NCBI GenBank assembly: GCA_022446885.1
Contig: JAKVBU010000014.1
Coordinates: forward strand, 42,465 to 106,464
Direction: 5' to 3'
From: Phycisphaerales bacterium
GTDB lineage: Bacteria; Planctomycetota; Phycisphaerae; Phycisphaerales; SM1A02
Length of the DNA stretch: 64,000 nt
The notes beneath the pieces are model-generated. The model saw only the letters and a list, made by a program, of their open reading frames with translations, was not told the DNA's origin and ran no database searches. Below are positions 8,037 through 16,900 of the stretch, in pieces. Each line of letters opens with the position of its first letter. Positions within the stretch are counted from its first letter, which is position 1. Position numbers and translations under genes: made by a program.

Positions 8037-9044
8037 TCAGCCTTCTTCAGCCCGCATGCGATCGACCACCTCTCGAAGACGTTTGGTGAGCCTCATCTTC
8101 GCGTGCCGAATGGCAGCTTCACTCATGCCGGTCTCGGCGGCAACGGCTGTGGCGGGCGTGCCTCTAACCCCATAGAGCTCGAATGCACGCCATGTTTTCT
8201 CTTCAACTTCGTCCCGAACCTGGGCCATGGCACGGGAGAGCATCTGCTCGGTCCACTGGCGGTCCCACTGTTCGTCCATGTCGTCAGGCAGTGCCGGCTC
8301 GGCGTGATCCTCGATGCCCACATCGGGGCGCCGTCGCCTGAACCGGGCTCGGATCGCATTGAGCGTCACCCGCTTTAGGTATCCACGAAAGCGTCCCTTC
8401 TCAGGGTCATACTCGAACGCATCCGAGACTCTGAAGAAGCCCAGCAGCACATCCTGCAGCACATCGTCAGCTTCCTGCGGCGGCAAGCCGGCATTGCGTG
8501 CAAACCCGGCAATCACACGCGAGTACTTCTGTGCGAACTCCTGCCACCCCAGTTCGCGATCAACGGTGCCGTCGGCCTTTAGACGGAGAAAGATGCTCGC
8601 TCGCGTGGCATAGAGCGGATCAGATCGCCCCTTTACCGAGTGGCTGGTTGTGTGCTCGTCCTCCTTCTCCCGCCGCGGCTGCATGGCCATGTCGGAGTTG
8701 CTCTCTGGCGTGGCTTCGGGCTGGCTATCTCCCGTAACCCGAGCCAGCAGACGCCAAGGACCGATGCCGACCAGATCTCGATCGGTCAGACGCACGACCT
8801 CGTCGGCATCCACCCGAACAAGATTCACGGTAGTGCCGGCTCGCGACCCCAAATCGCGGACCCCCAGAGTGCCATCCTCCTGCAACACAAGCGCAGCGTG
8901 CTTACGAGACACAGCTGGATCAGGCAGCACGATTTCGCAGTCGCTGCTTCGCCCCAACGACACCTCTGAACGCCCAATCTGGGTGGACGCCCGAACCATG
9001 CCGTCTGGGCCTGATACCGCAACCAGTTCTACCTCTACTGTCAT
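8037..9044 (-). CDS. FHA domain fused to an ECF-type RNA polymerase sigma factor
   Basis: A 335-residue fusion. Residues 1-105 are an FHA domain: GRSSD (31-35), SRKHA (46-50), and GSRAGT (66-71), where the usual G-x-N-G-T asparagine is replaced. A linker of about 35 polar residues follows. Residues 165-235 are sigma region 2 (QEADDVLQDVLLGFFR, FRGYLKRVTLNAIRARFRR). Residues 262-330 are region 4, with the helix-turn-helix TPATAVAAETGMSEAAIRHA. ECF factors direct RNA polymerase to alternative promoters; an N-terminal FHA suggests control by a phosphothreonine signal, for example from a Ser/Thr kinase (inference). The start ATG overlaps the upstream symporter stop by 4 bases. No anti-sigma gene is adjacent. 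Confidence 0.9.
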   Translation of the reverse strand: MTVEVELVAVSGPDGMVRASTQIGRSEVSLGRSSDCEIVLPDPAVSRKHAALVLQEDGTLGVRDLGSRAGTTVNLVRVDADEVVRLTDRDLVGIGPWRLLARVTGDSQPEATPESNSDMAMQPRREKEDEHTTSHSVKGRSDPLYATRASIFLRLKADGTVDRELGWQEFAQKYSRVIAGFARNAGLPPQEADDVLQDVLLGFFRVSDAFEYDPEKGRFRGYLKRVTLNAIRARFRRRRPDVGIEDHAEPALPDDMDEQWDRQWTEQMLSRAMAQVRDEVEEKTWRAFELYGVRGTPATAVAAETGMSEAAIRHAKMRLTKRLREVVDRMRAEEG

Positions 9045-10537
9045 GTTCGCATCTGGTCCTCAAGACTCATCGGCACAATCCTACTGACGAGCACATTTAC
9101 CACGGTGGCCGCCACAAATGCTACGGGGAGGTTGTAGATCTCCACATCGCCGGTGTAGAGCAACTTCCAACCGATAGCGACGACAAACCCTGTTGCCATG
9201 CCCGCGATGCACCCGGCACCGGTGGCCCGACGCCAAAACAGCGCCAGCAGCACTTGCGGTCCGAAGGAAGCGCCCAGAATCGCCCAGCCATAGGTGAGAA
9301 CGAAACTGAAGATCTGTACTTGCTCGTCGAGTACCAAGGCCACTGCGACCAGCCCGACACCAAGCACACAGAGCCGGTGAATCACTGGCGAGCCGCCTCT
9401 GGGACCTCGGCCCAATACTCGATCTATGAAGTCTGATGCGACGGCAGAGGCCCCCACGACCAGTTGACTGTCTGCCGTGGAGGCAATGGCCGCGAGGATC
9501 GCGGCAAGCGTCAAGCCTCCCAGCGCTGGTGGGAGCATCGCCTCGGCGGCGAGAATCAGGGCGTACTCGCCATCGATGGTGCCGCCGGGCCCGGCAGTGA
9601 GCATGGGCTCGGCCCACCACACACCCTGCTCGGCGAACGCTCTGGCGATCAATCCCATGGTGATGGCGCCCGAGATCACCAACACAGCCCAGACGATCGA
9701 GACAAAACCACACATCACTGCGTCGCGGCGATCCTGCATCGCCATGAATCGCACCAGCACGTGTGGCTGTCCCATGTACCCGAAGCCCACGCCCAAAGCC
9801 CCAGACCCCAACAGGAATCCGATGAACGCGCTGCCGGTGAGCGCCGGCCAGAATGCGATGAGTGAGTTGCTCTCGACGGACGCGCTCAGCCCAGCGCGAA
9901 TGAAGTGCGGGCCGTGCCCTGTCAGCATCAACCAGAAGGGAAACAGCACCAGCACCGCGACCATCAACAGGCCCTGTAAGAGGTCAGTCCAGCACGCCGC
10001 CCGGAAGCCGCCCATCGAAACGTAGGTCAACACGAGACCGGCGCCGATGACAACGCCCCAGAGGTAGTCGAGCCCCTCAAAGGCTGCGCTGAAGGCCTTC
10101 CCTGCAGCGGCAAACTGGGCCGCCACGTAGAGCGTCATGGCGATGAGGATCACGATCACCGCGAACACTCGAATGGCCTGCCGGGTCGTACCAAACCGCT
10201 TTGCCAGAAAGTCCGGAATGGTGAGCGCCCCCAACGACTGGGAGTACCCCCGAAGCCGCCCGGCAATGACGAACCAGTTGACAGCGAAACCCACGATCAC
10301 GGCCGGCACGATCCAGAAGGCCCGAACGCCAGCAGAAAACGCCCAACCAACGAGCCCCAACGTCACCCAGCCGCTCTCAGAAGAGGCCGACGAAGAGAGC
10401 GCCGCCACCCAGGGGCCCAGCCGGCGACCAGCAAGGAAGTACTCCTCCTCACCAGCATTTGCCCGGTTGTTCGCCCACACGCCCACCCCGAGCACAAGCA
10501 GCGTGTAGATGGCGAAGGCAAAGATGAAGGTGAGCAT
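9041..10537 (-). CDS. Sodium:solute symporter family protein (PutP-like)
   Basis: A 498-residue polytopic membrane protein from the ATG at 10537. The open frame extends 44 codons further, but those residues are polar and lie in the divergent promoter region. It starts with the hydrophobic segment MLTFIFAFAIYTLLVLGVGV and carries the SSS signature EEYFLAGRRLGPWVAALSSS followed by SESGWVTLGLVGWAF, close to the proline permease PutP. About 13 transmembrane helices are apparent. It would couple sodium influx to uptake of a small solute, with a proline-like amino acid the best guess. The TGA overlaps the start of the FHA-sigma gene (ATGA), implying a bicistronic operon. Confidence 0.9.
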   Translation of the reverse strand: MLTFIFAFAIYTLLVLGVGVWANNRANAGEEEYFLAGRRLGPWVAALSSSASSESGWVTLGLVGWAFSAGVRAFWIVPAVIVGFAVNWFVIAGRLRGYSQSLGALTIPDFLAKRFGTTRQAIRVFAVIVILIAMTLYVAAQFAAAGKAFSAAFEGLDYLWGVVIGAGLVLTYVSMGGFRAACWTDLLQGLLMVAVLVLFPFWLMLTGHGPHFIRAGLSASVESNSLIAFWPALTGSAFIGFLLGSGALGVGFGYMGQPHVLVRFMAMQDRRDAVMCGFVSIVWAVLVISGAITMGLIARAFAEQGVWWAEPMLTAGPGGTIDGEYALILAAEAMLPPALGGLTLAAILAAIASTADSQLVVGASAVASDFIDRVLGRGPRGGSPVIHRLCVLGVGLVAVALVLDEQVQIFSFVLTYGWAILGASFGPQVLLALFWRRATGAGCIAGMATGFVVAIGWKLLYTGDVEIYNLPVAFVAATVVNVLVSRIVPMSLEDQMRT

Positions 10538-10574
10538 GTGGGGGCCTGCGACTGACCTTACCATCCCCGGGCAT

Positions 10575-11066
10575 ATGAGCACCGCACGCTGGGATCTGAG
10601 ATTTCTTGAGTTGGCCGACCACATCGCCGCCTGGTCCAAGGATCCATCACGCGGTGTAGGCGCGGTCATCGTCGCGGCCGATCGGCGAGTCTGCGCAACG
10701 GGCTACAACGGCCTGCCCGAGGGGGTTGAGGATCGGCCTGAGCGGCTGGAGCGGCCCGCCAAGTACGACCTCATCTGTCATGCAGAGATCAATGCGATCG
10801 TGCAATGCGCCCGTCACGGTGCCTCGACCGTAGGCACGACGATCTACACCACGTTCTTCCCCTGCAACACCTGCACGTTGGCGATCATCCAGGCCGGCAT
10901 CGAACGCGTCGTGTCATGGGCGCCTGGCCCAGGCGATGAACACTGGGCCGATGCCATCACGACCAGCGTGAAACTGCTCGACGAAGCTGGCGTGCAGTGG
11001 GTGCAGATCGAGCGATCTGCCAGCGGCGATCAACCCACCGACGCAAGCACCGGGTCGGGGTCGTAA
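10575..11066 (+). CDS. Deoxycytidylate (dCMP) deaminase family protein
   Basis: A 163-residue cytidine/deoxycytidylate deaminase-family enzyme. The zinc site is complete: HAEINAI (His69, catalytic Glu71) and the PCNTC pair about 27 residues later. The N-terminus (RWDLRFLELADHIAAWSKDPS) and the VGAVIV and NGLPEGV segments match dCMP deaminases such as ComEB rather than tRNA or riboflavin deaminases. It would convert dCMP to dUMP for thymidylate synthesis. The ATG at 10575 is chosen over upstream in-frame ATGs because it sits exactly before the family N-terminus. Its tail overlaps the convergent panD gene by 37 bases. Confidence 0.92.
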   Translation: MSTARWDLRFLELADHIAAWSKDPSRGVGAVIVAADRRVCATGYNGLPEGVEDRPERLERPAKYDLICHAEINAIVQCARHGASTVGTTIYTTFFPCNTCTLAIIQAGIERVVSWAPGPGDEHWADAITTSVKLLDEAGVQWVQIERSASGDQPTDASTGSGS

Positions 11067-11422
11067 TTCCACGACTCGGCGATCGTGTTGTCGGCGTTCA
11101 TCACGAGCACCCTGGGGTGATGCTCGGCATACTCGGCGTCGGACATCTGGGCGAAGTGCAGAATGATGACTCGATCACCCGGCTGAGCCAACAGCGCGGC
11201 CGCGCCATTGATCCCGATGATGCCGCTACCGGGCTCGCCCCGGAACACATAGGTCTCGAATCGCTCGCCATTTCGGCAGTTGGCGATGAGCACCTTGTCG
11301 TTCACCCGCAGACCTGAGGCCTTCAGCAGGTCGGCGTCGATGGTGATCGAGCCAACGTACTCGGGATCAGCCTGCGTCACGGCAGCGTGGTGCAACTTGC
11401 AGTAGAGGACGGGTCGGAGCAT
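11030..11422 (-). CDS. panD: Aspartate 1-decarboxylase
   Basis: A 130-residue protein that matches the compact pyruvoyl enzyme PanD. It begins MLRPVLYCKLHHAAVTQ, and the self-cleavage site YVGSITID places Gly24-Ser25 as in Escherichia coli PanD. ILHFAQM and NADN near the C-terminus are also typical. It decarboxylates L-aspartate to beta-alanine for pantothenate and coenzyme A, after Ser25 is converted to a pyruvoyl group. An ATG 12 bases upstream is an alternative start. It is divergent from astB and convergent with the dCMP deaminase gene. Confidence 0.97.
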   Translation of the reverse strand: MLRPVLYCKLHHAAVTQADPEYVGSITIDADLLKASGLRVNDKVLIANCRNGERFETYVFRGEPGSGIIGINGAAALLAQPGDRVIILHFAQMSDAEYAEHHPRVLVMNADNTIAESWNYDPDPVLASVG

Positions 11423-11483
11423 GAGACCGGCCATTCTATCGCGGTCTGGCCTCCACGAGAAGGCCTCGGATAGGCTTCGCCCC

Positions 11484-12794
11484 ATGCTGCTCGATGTCCA
11501 GTTTGATGGTCTGGTGGGCCCGACCCACAATTACGCGGGCCTCTCCAGAGGGAATGTTGCATCCACCACCCATGGTGGCGCGACCAGCCATCCACATGCC
11601 GCTGCCCGGCAGGGCCTGGCCAAAATGCGGATGGTGCACGATCTTGGTGTGCCTCAGGCATTCCTCCCCCCCATGGAGCGACCAGACCTGGCCACGCTCC
11701 GTGCCGAGGGGCTTTGCGGCGATGACGCAGCGGTGCTGGCTGCAGCCGCTCGGGAGCACCCTGCCTTGCTCGCGCGAGCGTGCAGCGCTTCAAGCATGTG
11801 GACCGCCAACGCCGCAACCGTCACCCCGTCGTGCGACTCGACCGACGGCAAGGTGCACGTCACGGGCGCCAACCTGGTCTCGAAGGCCCATCGGGCAATC
11901 GAAGGGCCCATGACTGCGAAGTTGCTGCGAACCGCTCTGCCTTTTGCGGTGCATCACCCTCCCCTGCCCGCTGATGGAGCCCATGGGGACGAAGGCGCCG
12001 CCAATCACACCCGGCTCCAGACCGAAGAAGGGGTGGTACATCTCTTCGCATGGGGCGTGGACAACGATGATCCCGATGCCCTCAAGCCCGCTCGATTCGA
12101 GGCTCGCCAGACACGGCTGGCCAGCGCGACCATCGCCCAAGCCCACCAGTTGAGAGCGCAATGCGTGGTGCTCGTGCAGCAGCACCCAGCCGCCATCGAT
12201 GCGGGCGTCTTTCACAACGATGTCATCAGCGTCGGACAGGGCGCACTGCTACTGGTGCATGAGCGGGCGTTCGTCGATACACCCGGCGTTCTTGAGGCTC
12301 TGGCGGACCGATTGGGCAAAGCGTTCCGCCCGCTTGTCGTCACAGAAGCGGCGCTCGCCGTAGACGAAGCTGTCTCCACGTATCTGTTCAACAGCCAGTT
12401 GCTTCACACCGCCGAGGGATATGTCTTGATCTGCCCCGCGCAGGTAGCGGCCCATGCGAGCACCGCCGCCCTCGTGCAGCAGTGGCAGGCGCAAGGTGAT
12501 CTGGCCCGAGTTGAGATGCTTGACCTGCAGGAGTCCATGCGCAATGGCGGCGGCCCTGCCTGCCTTCGACTGCGAGTACCGCTCAGTGCAGATGAGCTCA
12601 AGCAGGTGCACCCCGGGTTCAGGATCGACGGCCCCACCCTCGATCGCCTCGAAGCGTGGGTCGATCGCTGGTACCCGCGTGCACTGGATCCGGCTGATTT
12701 GGCCGACCCAACCCTGCTTGAGACCTCCAGAGAGGCCCTGGACGCGCTCACCTCCATGCAGGACATGGGAAATCTGTACCCGTTCCAGCATTGA
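11484..12794 (+). CDS. astB: N-succinylarginine dihydrolase
   Basis: A 436-residue guanidine-modifying enzyme. The N-terminus FDGLVGPTHNYAGLSRGN is diagnostic of AstB, followed by SSMWTANAATVTPSCDSTDGKVH, GDEGAANHTRL and HNDVISVGQGALL, which carries an active-site His. The C-terminal region QESMRNGGGPACLRLRVPLS contains the nucleophilic Cys. AstB hydrolyses N2-succinylarginine to succinylornithine, CO2 and two ammonia molecules in the AST arginine-catabolic pathway. No astA, astC, astD or astE lies nearby, so the true substrate or pathway is open. The ATG at 11484 is chosen because homologues start directly before the LDVQFDGLVG region. Confidence 0.93.
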   Translation: MLLDVQFDGLVGPTHNYAGLSRGNVASTTHGGATSHPHAAARQGLAKMRMVHDLGVPQAFLPPMERPDLATLRAEGLCGDDAAVLAAAAREHPALLARACSASSMWTANAATVTPSCDSTDGKVHVTGANLVSKAHRAIEGPMTAKLLRTALPFAVHHPPLPADGAHGDEGAANHTRLQTEEGVVHLFAWGVDNDDPDALKPARFEARQTRLASATIAQAHQLRAQCVVLVQQHPAAIDAGVFHNDVISVGQGALLLVHERAFVDTPGVLEALADRLGKAFRPLVVTEAALAVDEAVSTYLFNSQLLHTAEGYVLICPAQVAAHASTAALVQQWQAQGDLARVEMLDLQESMRNGGGPACLRLRVPLSADELKQVHPGFRIDGPTLDRLEAWVDRWYPRALDPADLADPTLLETSREALDALTSMQDMGNLYPFQH

Positions 12795-12842
12795 TGGTGC
12801 AGATGGTCGAAAGAACGGCCGATGCCGGTGCATCGTCATTCC

Positions 12843-13031
12843 ATGGACCGGAGCACAGCCATCAGATCGGACACGCTCATCCTGACCCTCTGGGACGGCC
12901 GCCTTGCGACCTGGAGAGGCAAGCACCGTGACGGGTGCCTCTACATCAAGGTGCTGGGCGATCGGTTTCGAATCTGGATCCCCAAGGGCCTGGTCCGCAA
13001 GGCCGGCCGCCTGCACGCCGAGGCTGCCTGA
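12843..13031 (+). CDS. Small uncharacterised protein coupled to a methyltransferase gene
   Basis: A 62-codon frame that begins MDRSTAIRSDTLIL and ends KAGRLHAEAA. Its TGA shares its last base with the ATG of the methyltransferase gene (TGATG), an arrangement typical of translational coupling, which is the main reason to accept it. The product is basic and strand-rich (LYIKVLGDRFRIWIPKGLV) with no motif I recognise. It is about the size of a single small beta domain. An in-frame ATG 21 bases earlier is possible. Function unknown. Confidence 0.5.
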   Translation: MDRSTAIRSDTLILTLWDGRLATWRGKHRDGCLYIKVLGDRFRIWIPKGLVRKAGRLHAEAA

Positions 13032-13852
13032 TGTCTACCATGGGGACCGGTGCTGACAAGTTCACGCCGCTTGATCCACCTCCTTGCTCCCTCGTGTCAG
13101 AACCGCAGTCCAAACCGCTGGTGACCCGCGTCTACCCCGAACACGCATTCGGCGGGTACACCTCATGCGACACCACCGTCGCCTTCTACGGCAGGCTCAA
13201 TGCGCTTGTTACGCCCGAGCATCGCGTGCTCGACGTGGGCTGTGGCCGTGGTTCCTACCTGCACACCCCCACCGACTCCCCTTGGCGTGTGGGGCTGCGC
13301 AACTTCAAGGGCAAGGCCCGCGAAGTCGTAGGCATCGACGTGGACGACGCCGGCGAGCGCAATACATCGCTGGATGCCTTCCACAAGATCAGCGACGTAG
13401 ACCACTGGCCAGTCGAGGATGAGGGGTTTGATGTGGTCTTCAGCGACTTCGTGATGGAGCATGTCGATCGCCCCACGGCATTCCTGTCGGAAGCGGCTCG
13501 AGTGCTCAAGCCCGGCGGGCTGTTGGCACTGCGCACCCCCAATCGTTGGTCCTACGTGAGCCTTGCCGCCTGCATCATTCCCAACAAGATGCATGGCAAG
13601 GTGACCGGCGCCGTTCAGGCCGGGCGTGAGGAAGAAGATGTCTTTCCGGTGCGATACCGCTGCAACTCCAAGAGAGCCCTCCGCAAGGGTCTCAAGCGAG
13701 CCGGATTCGGCGAGGCCGCCGTCTGGCGGTTGGAAGGTGAGCCCGCCTACCTGACCTTCTCTCCACTGGTCTACCGATTGGGTGCCTTCGTGCATCGGAT
13801 TCTGCCAGGGCCCTTCAAGACAACGCTGATCGCCTTCGCCCGCAAGTCCTGA
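13031..13852 (+). CDS. Class I SAM-dependent methyltransferase
   Basis: A 273-residue protein with the Rossmann methyltransferase motifs in order: motif I VLDVGCGRGSYL (about 68-79), the acidic motif II VVGIDVDDAG, DVVFSDFVMEHVDRP for motif IV, and RVLKPGGLLALRTPN for motif VI. The last motif and the following NRWSYVSL resemble the Methyltransf_11 group, which often acts on lipids, quinones or sugars. The acceptor is unknown. The ATG overlaps the stop of the preceding small ORF by one base. A second methyltransferase with a similar STPN motif lies at 41831-42544. Confidence 0.88.
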   Translation: MSTMGTGADKFTPLDPPPCSLVSEPQSKPLVTRVYPEHAFGGYTSCDTTVAFYGRLNALVTPEHRVLDVGCGRGSYLHTPTDSPWRVGLRNFKGKAREVVGIDVDDAGERNTSLDAFHKISDVDHWPVEDEGFDVVFSDFVMEHVDRPTAFLSEAARVLKPGGLLALRTPNRWSYVSLAACIIPNKMHGKVTGAVQAGREEEDVFPVRYRCNSKRALRKGLKRAGFGEAAVWRLEGEPAYLTFSPLVYRLGAFVHRILPGPFKTTLIAFARKS

Positions 13853-13924
13853 CGGAGGCCTGCCGCCGACCTTTCATGGCGGTACACTCGGTTCCCCCTT
13901 GCCCCCACACGGAAGGAACCCAGA

Positions 13925-16900
13925 ATGCTGCGCGCCATGCTTCCCGCCGCCCTGACAGCGGTGATCTGTTTGCCGACCATTGCAGATGATCCGGCCCCGA
14001 GGCCCAATGGGCCGTTTCAACGGGCCCATCGCTGCCACGCGCTGACCGGCGCCGATGTCATTGTCCGCCCCGGCGAGGTGATCGAGGATGCCACCATCGT
14101 CGTTCGCGACGGCGTGATCGAGGCCGTAGGAACGGACGTGACGATTCCACCAGACGCAAGGCTCTGGCCCTGCGACGACCTCGTCGTGCATGCAGGGTTT
14201 ATCGAACCGGCTCGATTGATCGACGTCGATCACGAAGCCGGCGCTGGCACACATTGGAACGGCATGATCCACCCGCAGACGGATCTGGCCACGGCGCATG
14301 GCGGCTCTCTAGGTGAGAGCGACATCAAGGCGCTGCGGGAGGCGGGATGGTGCGTGGTCGCCGTCCATCCGGGCAATGGCATTCTGCGGGGCACTGGCAC
14401 CATCACGACGACCGACGAGGCTGCCAGGCACCGCCTGCAGTACGAAGGTCTGCTTCCCCAATGCGCCGGCACTGATCGGGGCGGCTGGGGCGGTGGCTCC
14501 GGGCCGGGGTCTCTCATGGGCGCCTTGGCGCTCATGCGACAGGTGCTCATGGATGCGCGTTGGCAGGCGGCCGCCGAGTCTGCAGCTCAACGCAACAGAC
14601 TTGAGCCACCGGCGCGGCGAGATGATCTGGCGGCGCTGTTGTCCGCCTCACTGGGTGAGCATCCGATGCTCTTTGAGACCGACGATGTGAAGGATGCCAT
14701 GCGAGCAGGCGCCCTTGCGGATGAACTCGGGCTCGACATCTGGATTCGAGGCAACGGAACCGAGTACCGCGACCTCGACGGAATCGCCTCGCTGAACGCG
14801 CCTGTGATCGTGCCGGTGAAGTACCCCGATCGCCCCAAACTCGACACGATCGATGCCGCCCAGCGAACATCCCTGCGCACGCTGCAGGCTTGGGAGCAGG
14901 CACCGACCAATTTACGACGACTGCGTGATGCAGGCATCCGAACTGTCGTGACAAGCGATGGCCTCGCCCCCGACAAGGTTGTCGGAGCGTTGCGAGGGGC
15001 CATCTCTGCAGGACTGACACCAGATCAGGCACTGGCGGCCGTAACAACCCAGCCGGCCAGCCTGCTGGGAATCGACGGACGATGCGGCACCATCGAACCG
15101 GGCAAAGCGGCCCATCTGGTTGTGCGCAGCGATGCACCCTTTGAGAAGGATGCCAAGATCAAGAGCGTCTGGGTTGGTGGACGGCCTACGGAATTGAATC
15201 CCGATCCACTCGTCTCGATGAAGAGCCAAGGTGTCCTGCACATCGGCGACCACAGGGCCCCAGCAGAGGTAGACACCGACAAGAAGTCAATCTCGCTCAC
15301 GCTCGCGGACGAGACCAAGGTGAAGGCCAAGGCCTTCAACCGCACGGGCCATCGAATCAGCGCAGCGGTAGATGGCCGGCTGCTGGGCGAGACCAATTGG
15401 GTTCGACTGGCGGGGGTCATCACGGACAAGGGCATTACAGGCCGCGCTGTGCGGCCCGACGGCACCAGCCTGCCGATGTCCTTCGCACTCACGGACGAGG
15501 TCGAAAGCGAGGATGCCACTCCCGATGAGCAGCCGGTTGAGGTTGCGGAGCGTGAAGATGCTGATCCCGTCGCCGGCATCTGGATTGGCCAGTTGGAGAT
15601 CCCCGGCGCCGAGTTCGCGCCCCCATTCCGACTCGAACTTCAGCGAGATGGGGCGCAGGTAACAGGCACGATCGACATCATGGACTCTCAGATGCCGGTG
15701 GAAGATGCCCGTTGGAACGAAGCTGACGGCACGCTGCGAATCTCCCGCGGCCTCCCGGGTGGCGGCGAGGCCAGCTTCAATGCAACGATCACCGGCAATG
15801 CCATGGTCGGCACCGCGATCGGGCCCATGGGCGAAGCGCCGCTCTCGGCATCACGAGAGGACGCTCCTGAAGCCGGTGACGAGACTTCAGAAGACGAACC
15901 AGAAGCAGATGTCCGCTATGCCGGCATCCCCGAAGCAGTCCCTTTTCCACTTGGTGCTCGCGGTCGCTTCTCACCAGTAGAGCCCCAAGACGTACGCATC
16001 GAGAACGCCACGCTCTGGACCTGCGGCCCTCATGGCCTGATCGAGGATGGATGCATCGTGGTCCGAGATGGTCTGCTCGATTACGTGGGGCCGATTCACA
16101 CGGCCCCAAAGTCAAATGGGGAGCGTGTCATCGACGCCGAGGGCATGCATGTCACGCCTGGCCTCATCGACTGTCATAGTCACACTGGTATCAGCGGCGG
16201 CGTGAACGAATTCAGCAACGCCTGCACAGCGCACGTAGGCATCGGCGATGTGGTCGCTGGCGACGACATGAACTGGTATCGGCAATTGGCCGGTGGCCTT
16301 ACAGCGGCGAACCAGTTGCACGGTAGTGCCAACCCCATTGGTGGTCGCAACAGTGTGGTGAAGTTGCGATGGGGGCGTCCGGCTCGGGCCTTCCCTGTAG
16401 AAGGTGCGCCTACCGGCATCAAGTTTGCGCTGGGTGAGAATGTCAAGCGATCAAGCGGCCGCTATCCGGACACCCGCATGGGTGTCGAGTCGTTCATCCG
16501 CGATCGATTCGCGGCCGCCTCGCACTACGCCGACACATGGGATCGATGGAATGGGCTGAGTGAAGAAGAGCAACTCAAGGAAATGCCTCCACGCTGGGAC
16601 GCCAGACTGGAGACGCTGGCCGAGATCCTTGCTGGAGAGCGGCTGATTCACTGCCATTCCTATCGACAAGACGAGATTCTCGCTTTGCTGCGGACCTGCG
16701 AAGCGTACGGCGTGCGCATCGGCACGCTCCAGCACATTCTCGAGGGCTACAAGGTGGCTGACGCGATCGCCGACCACGGCGCGGGCGCCAGTTCCTTCAG
16801 CGACTGGTGGGCGTACAAGGTTGAAGTGATGGATGCGATCCCCCACAACGGGTCGATCATGCATGACGTGGGTGTGGTCGTTTCGTTCAATTCCGACGAC

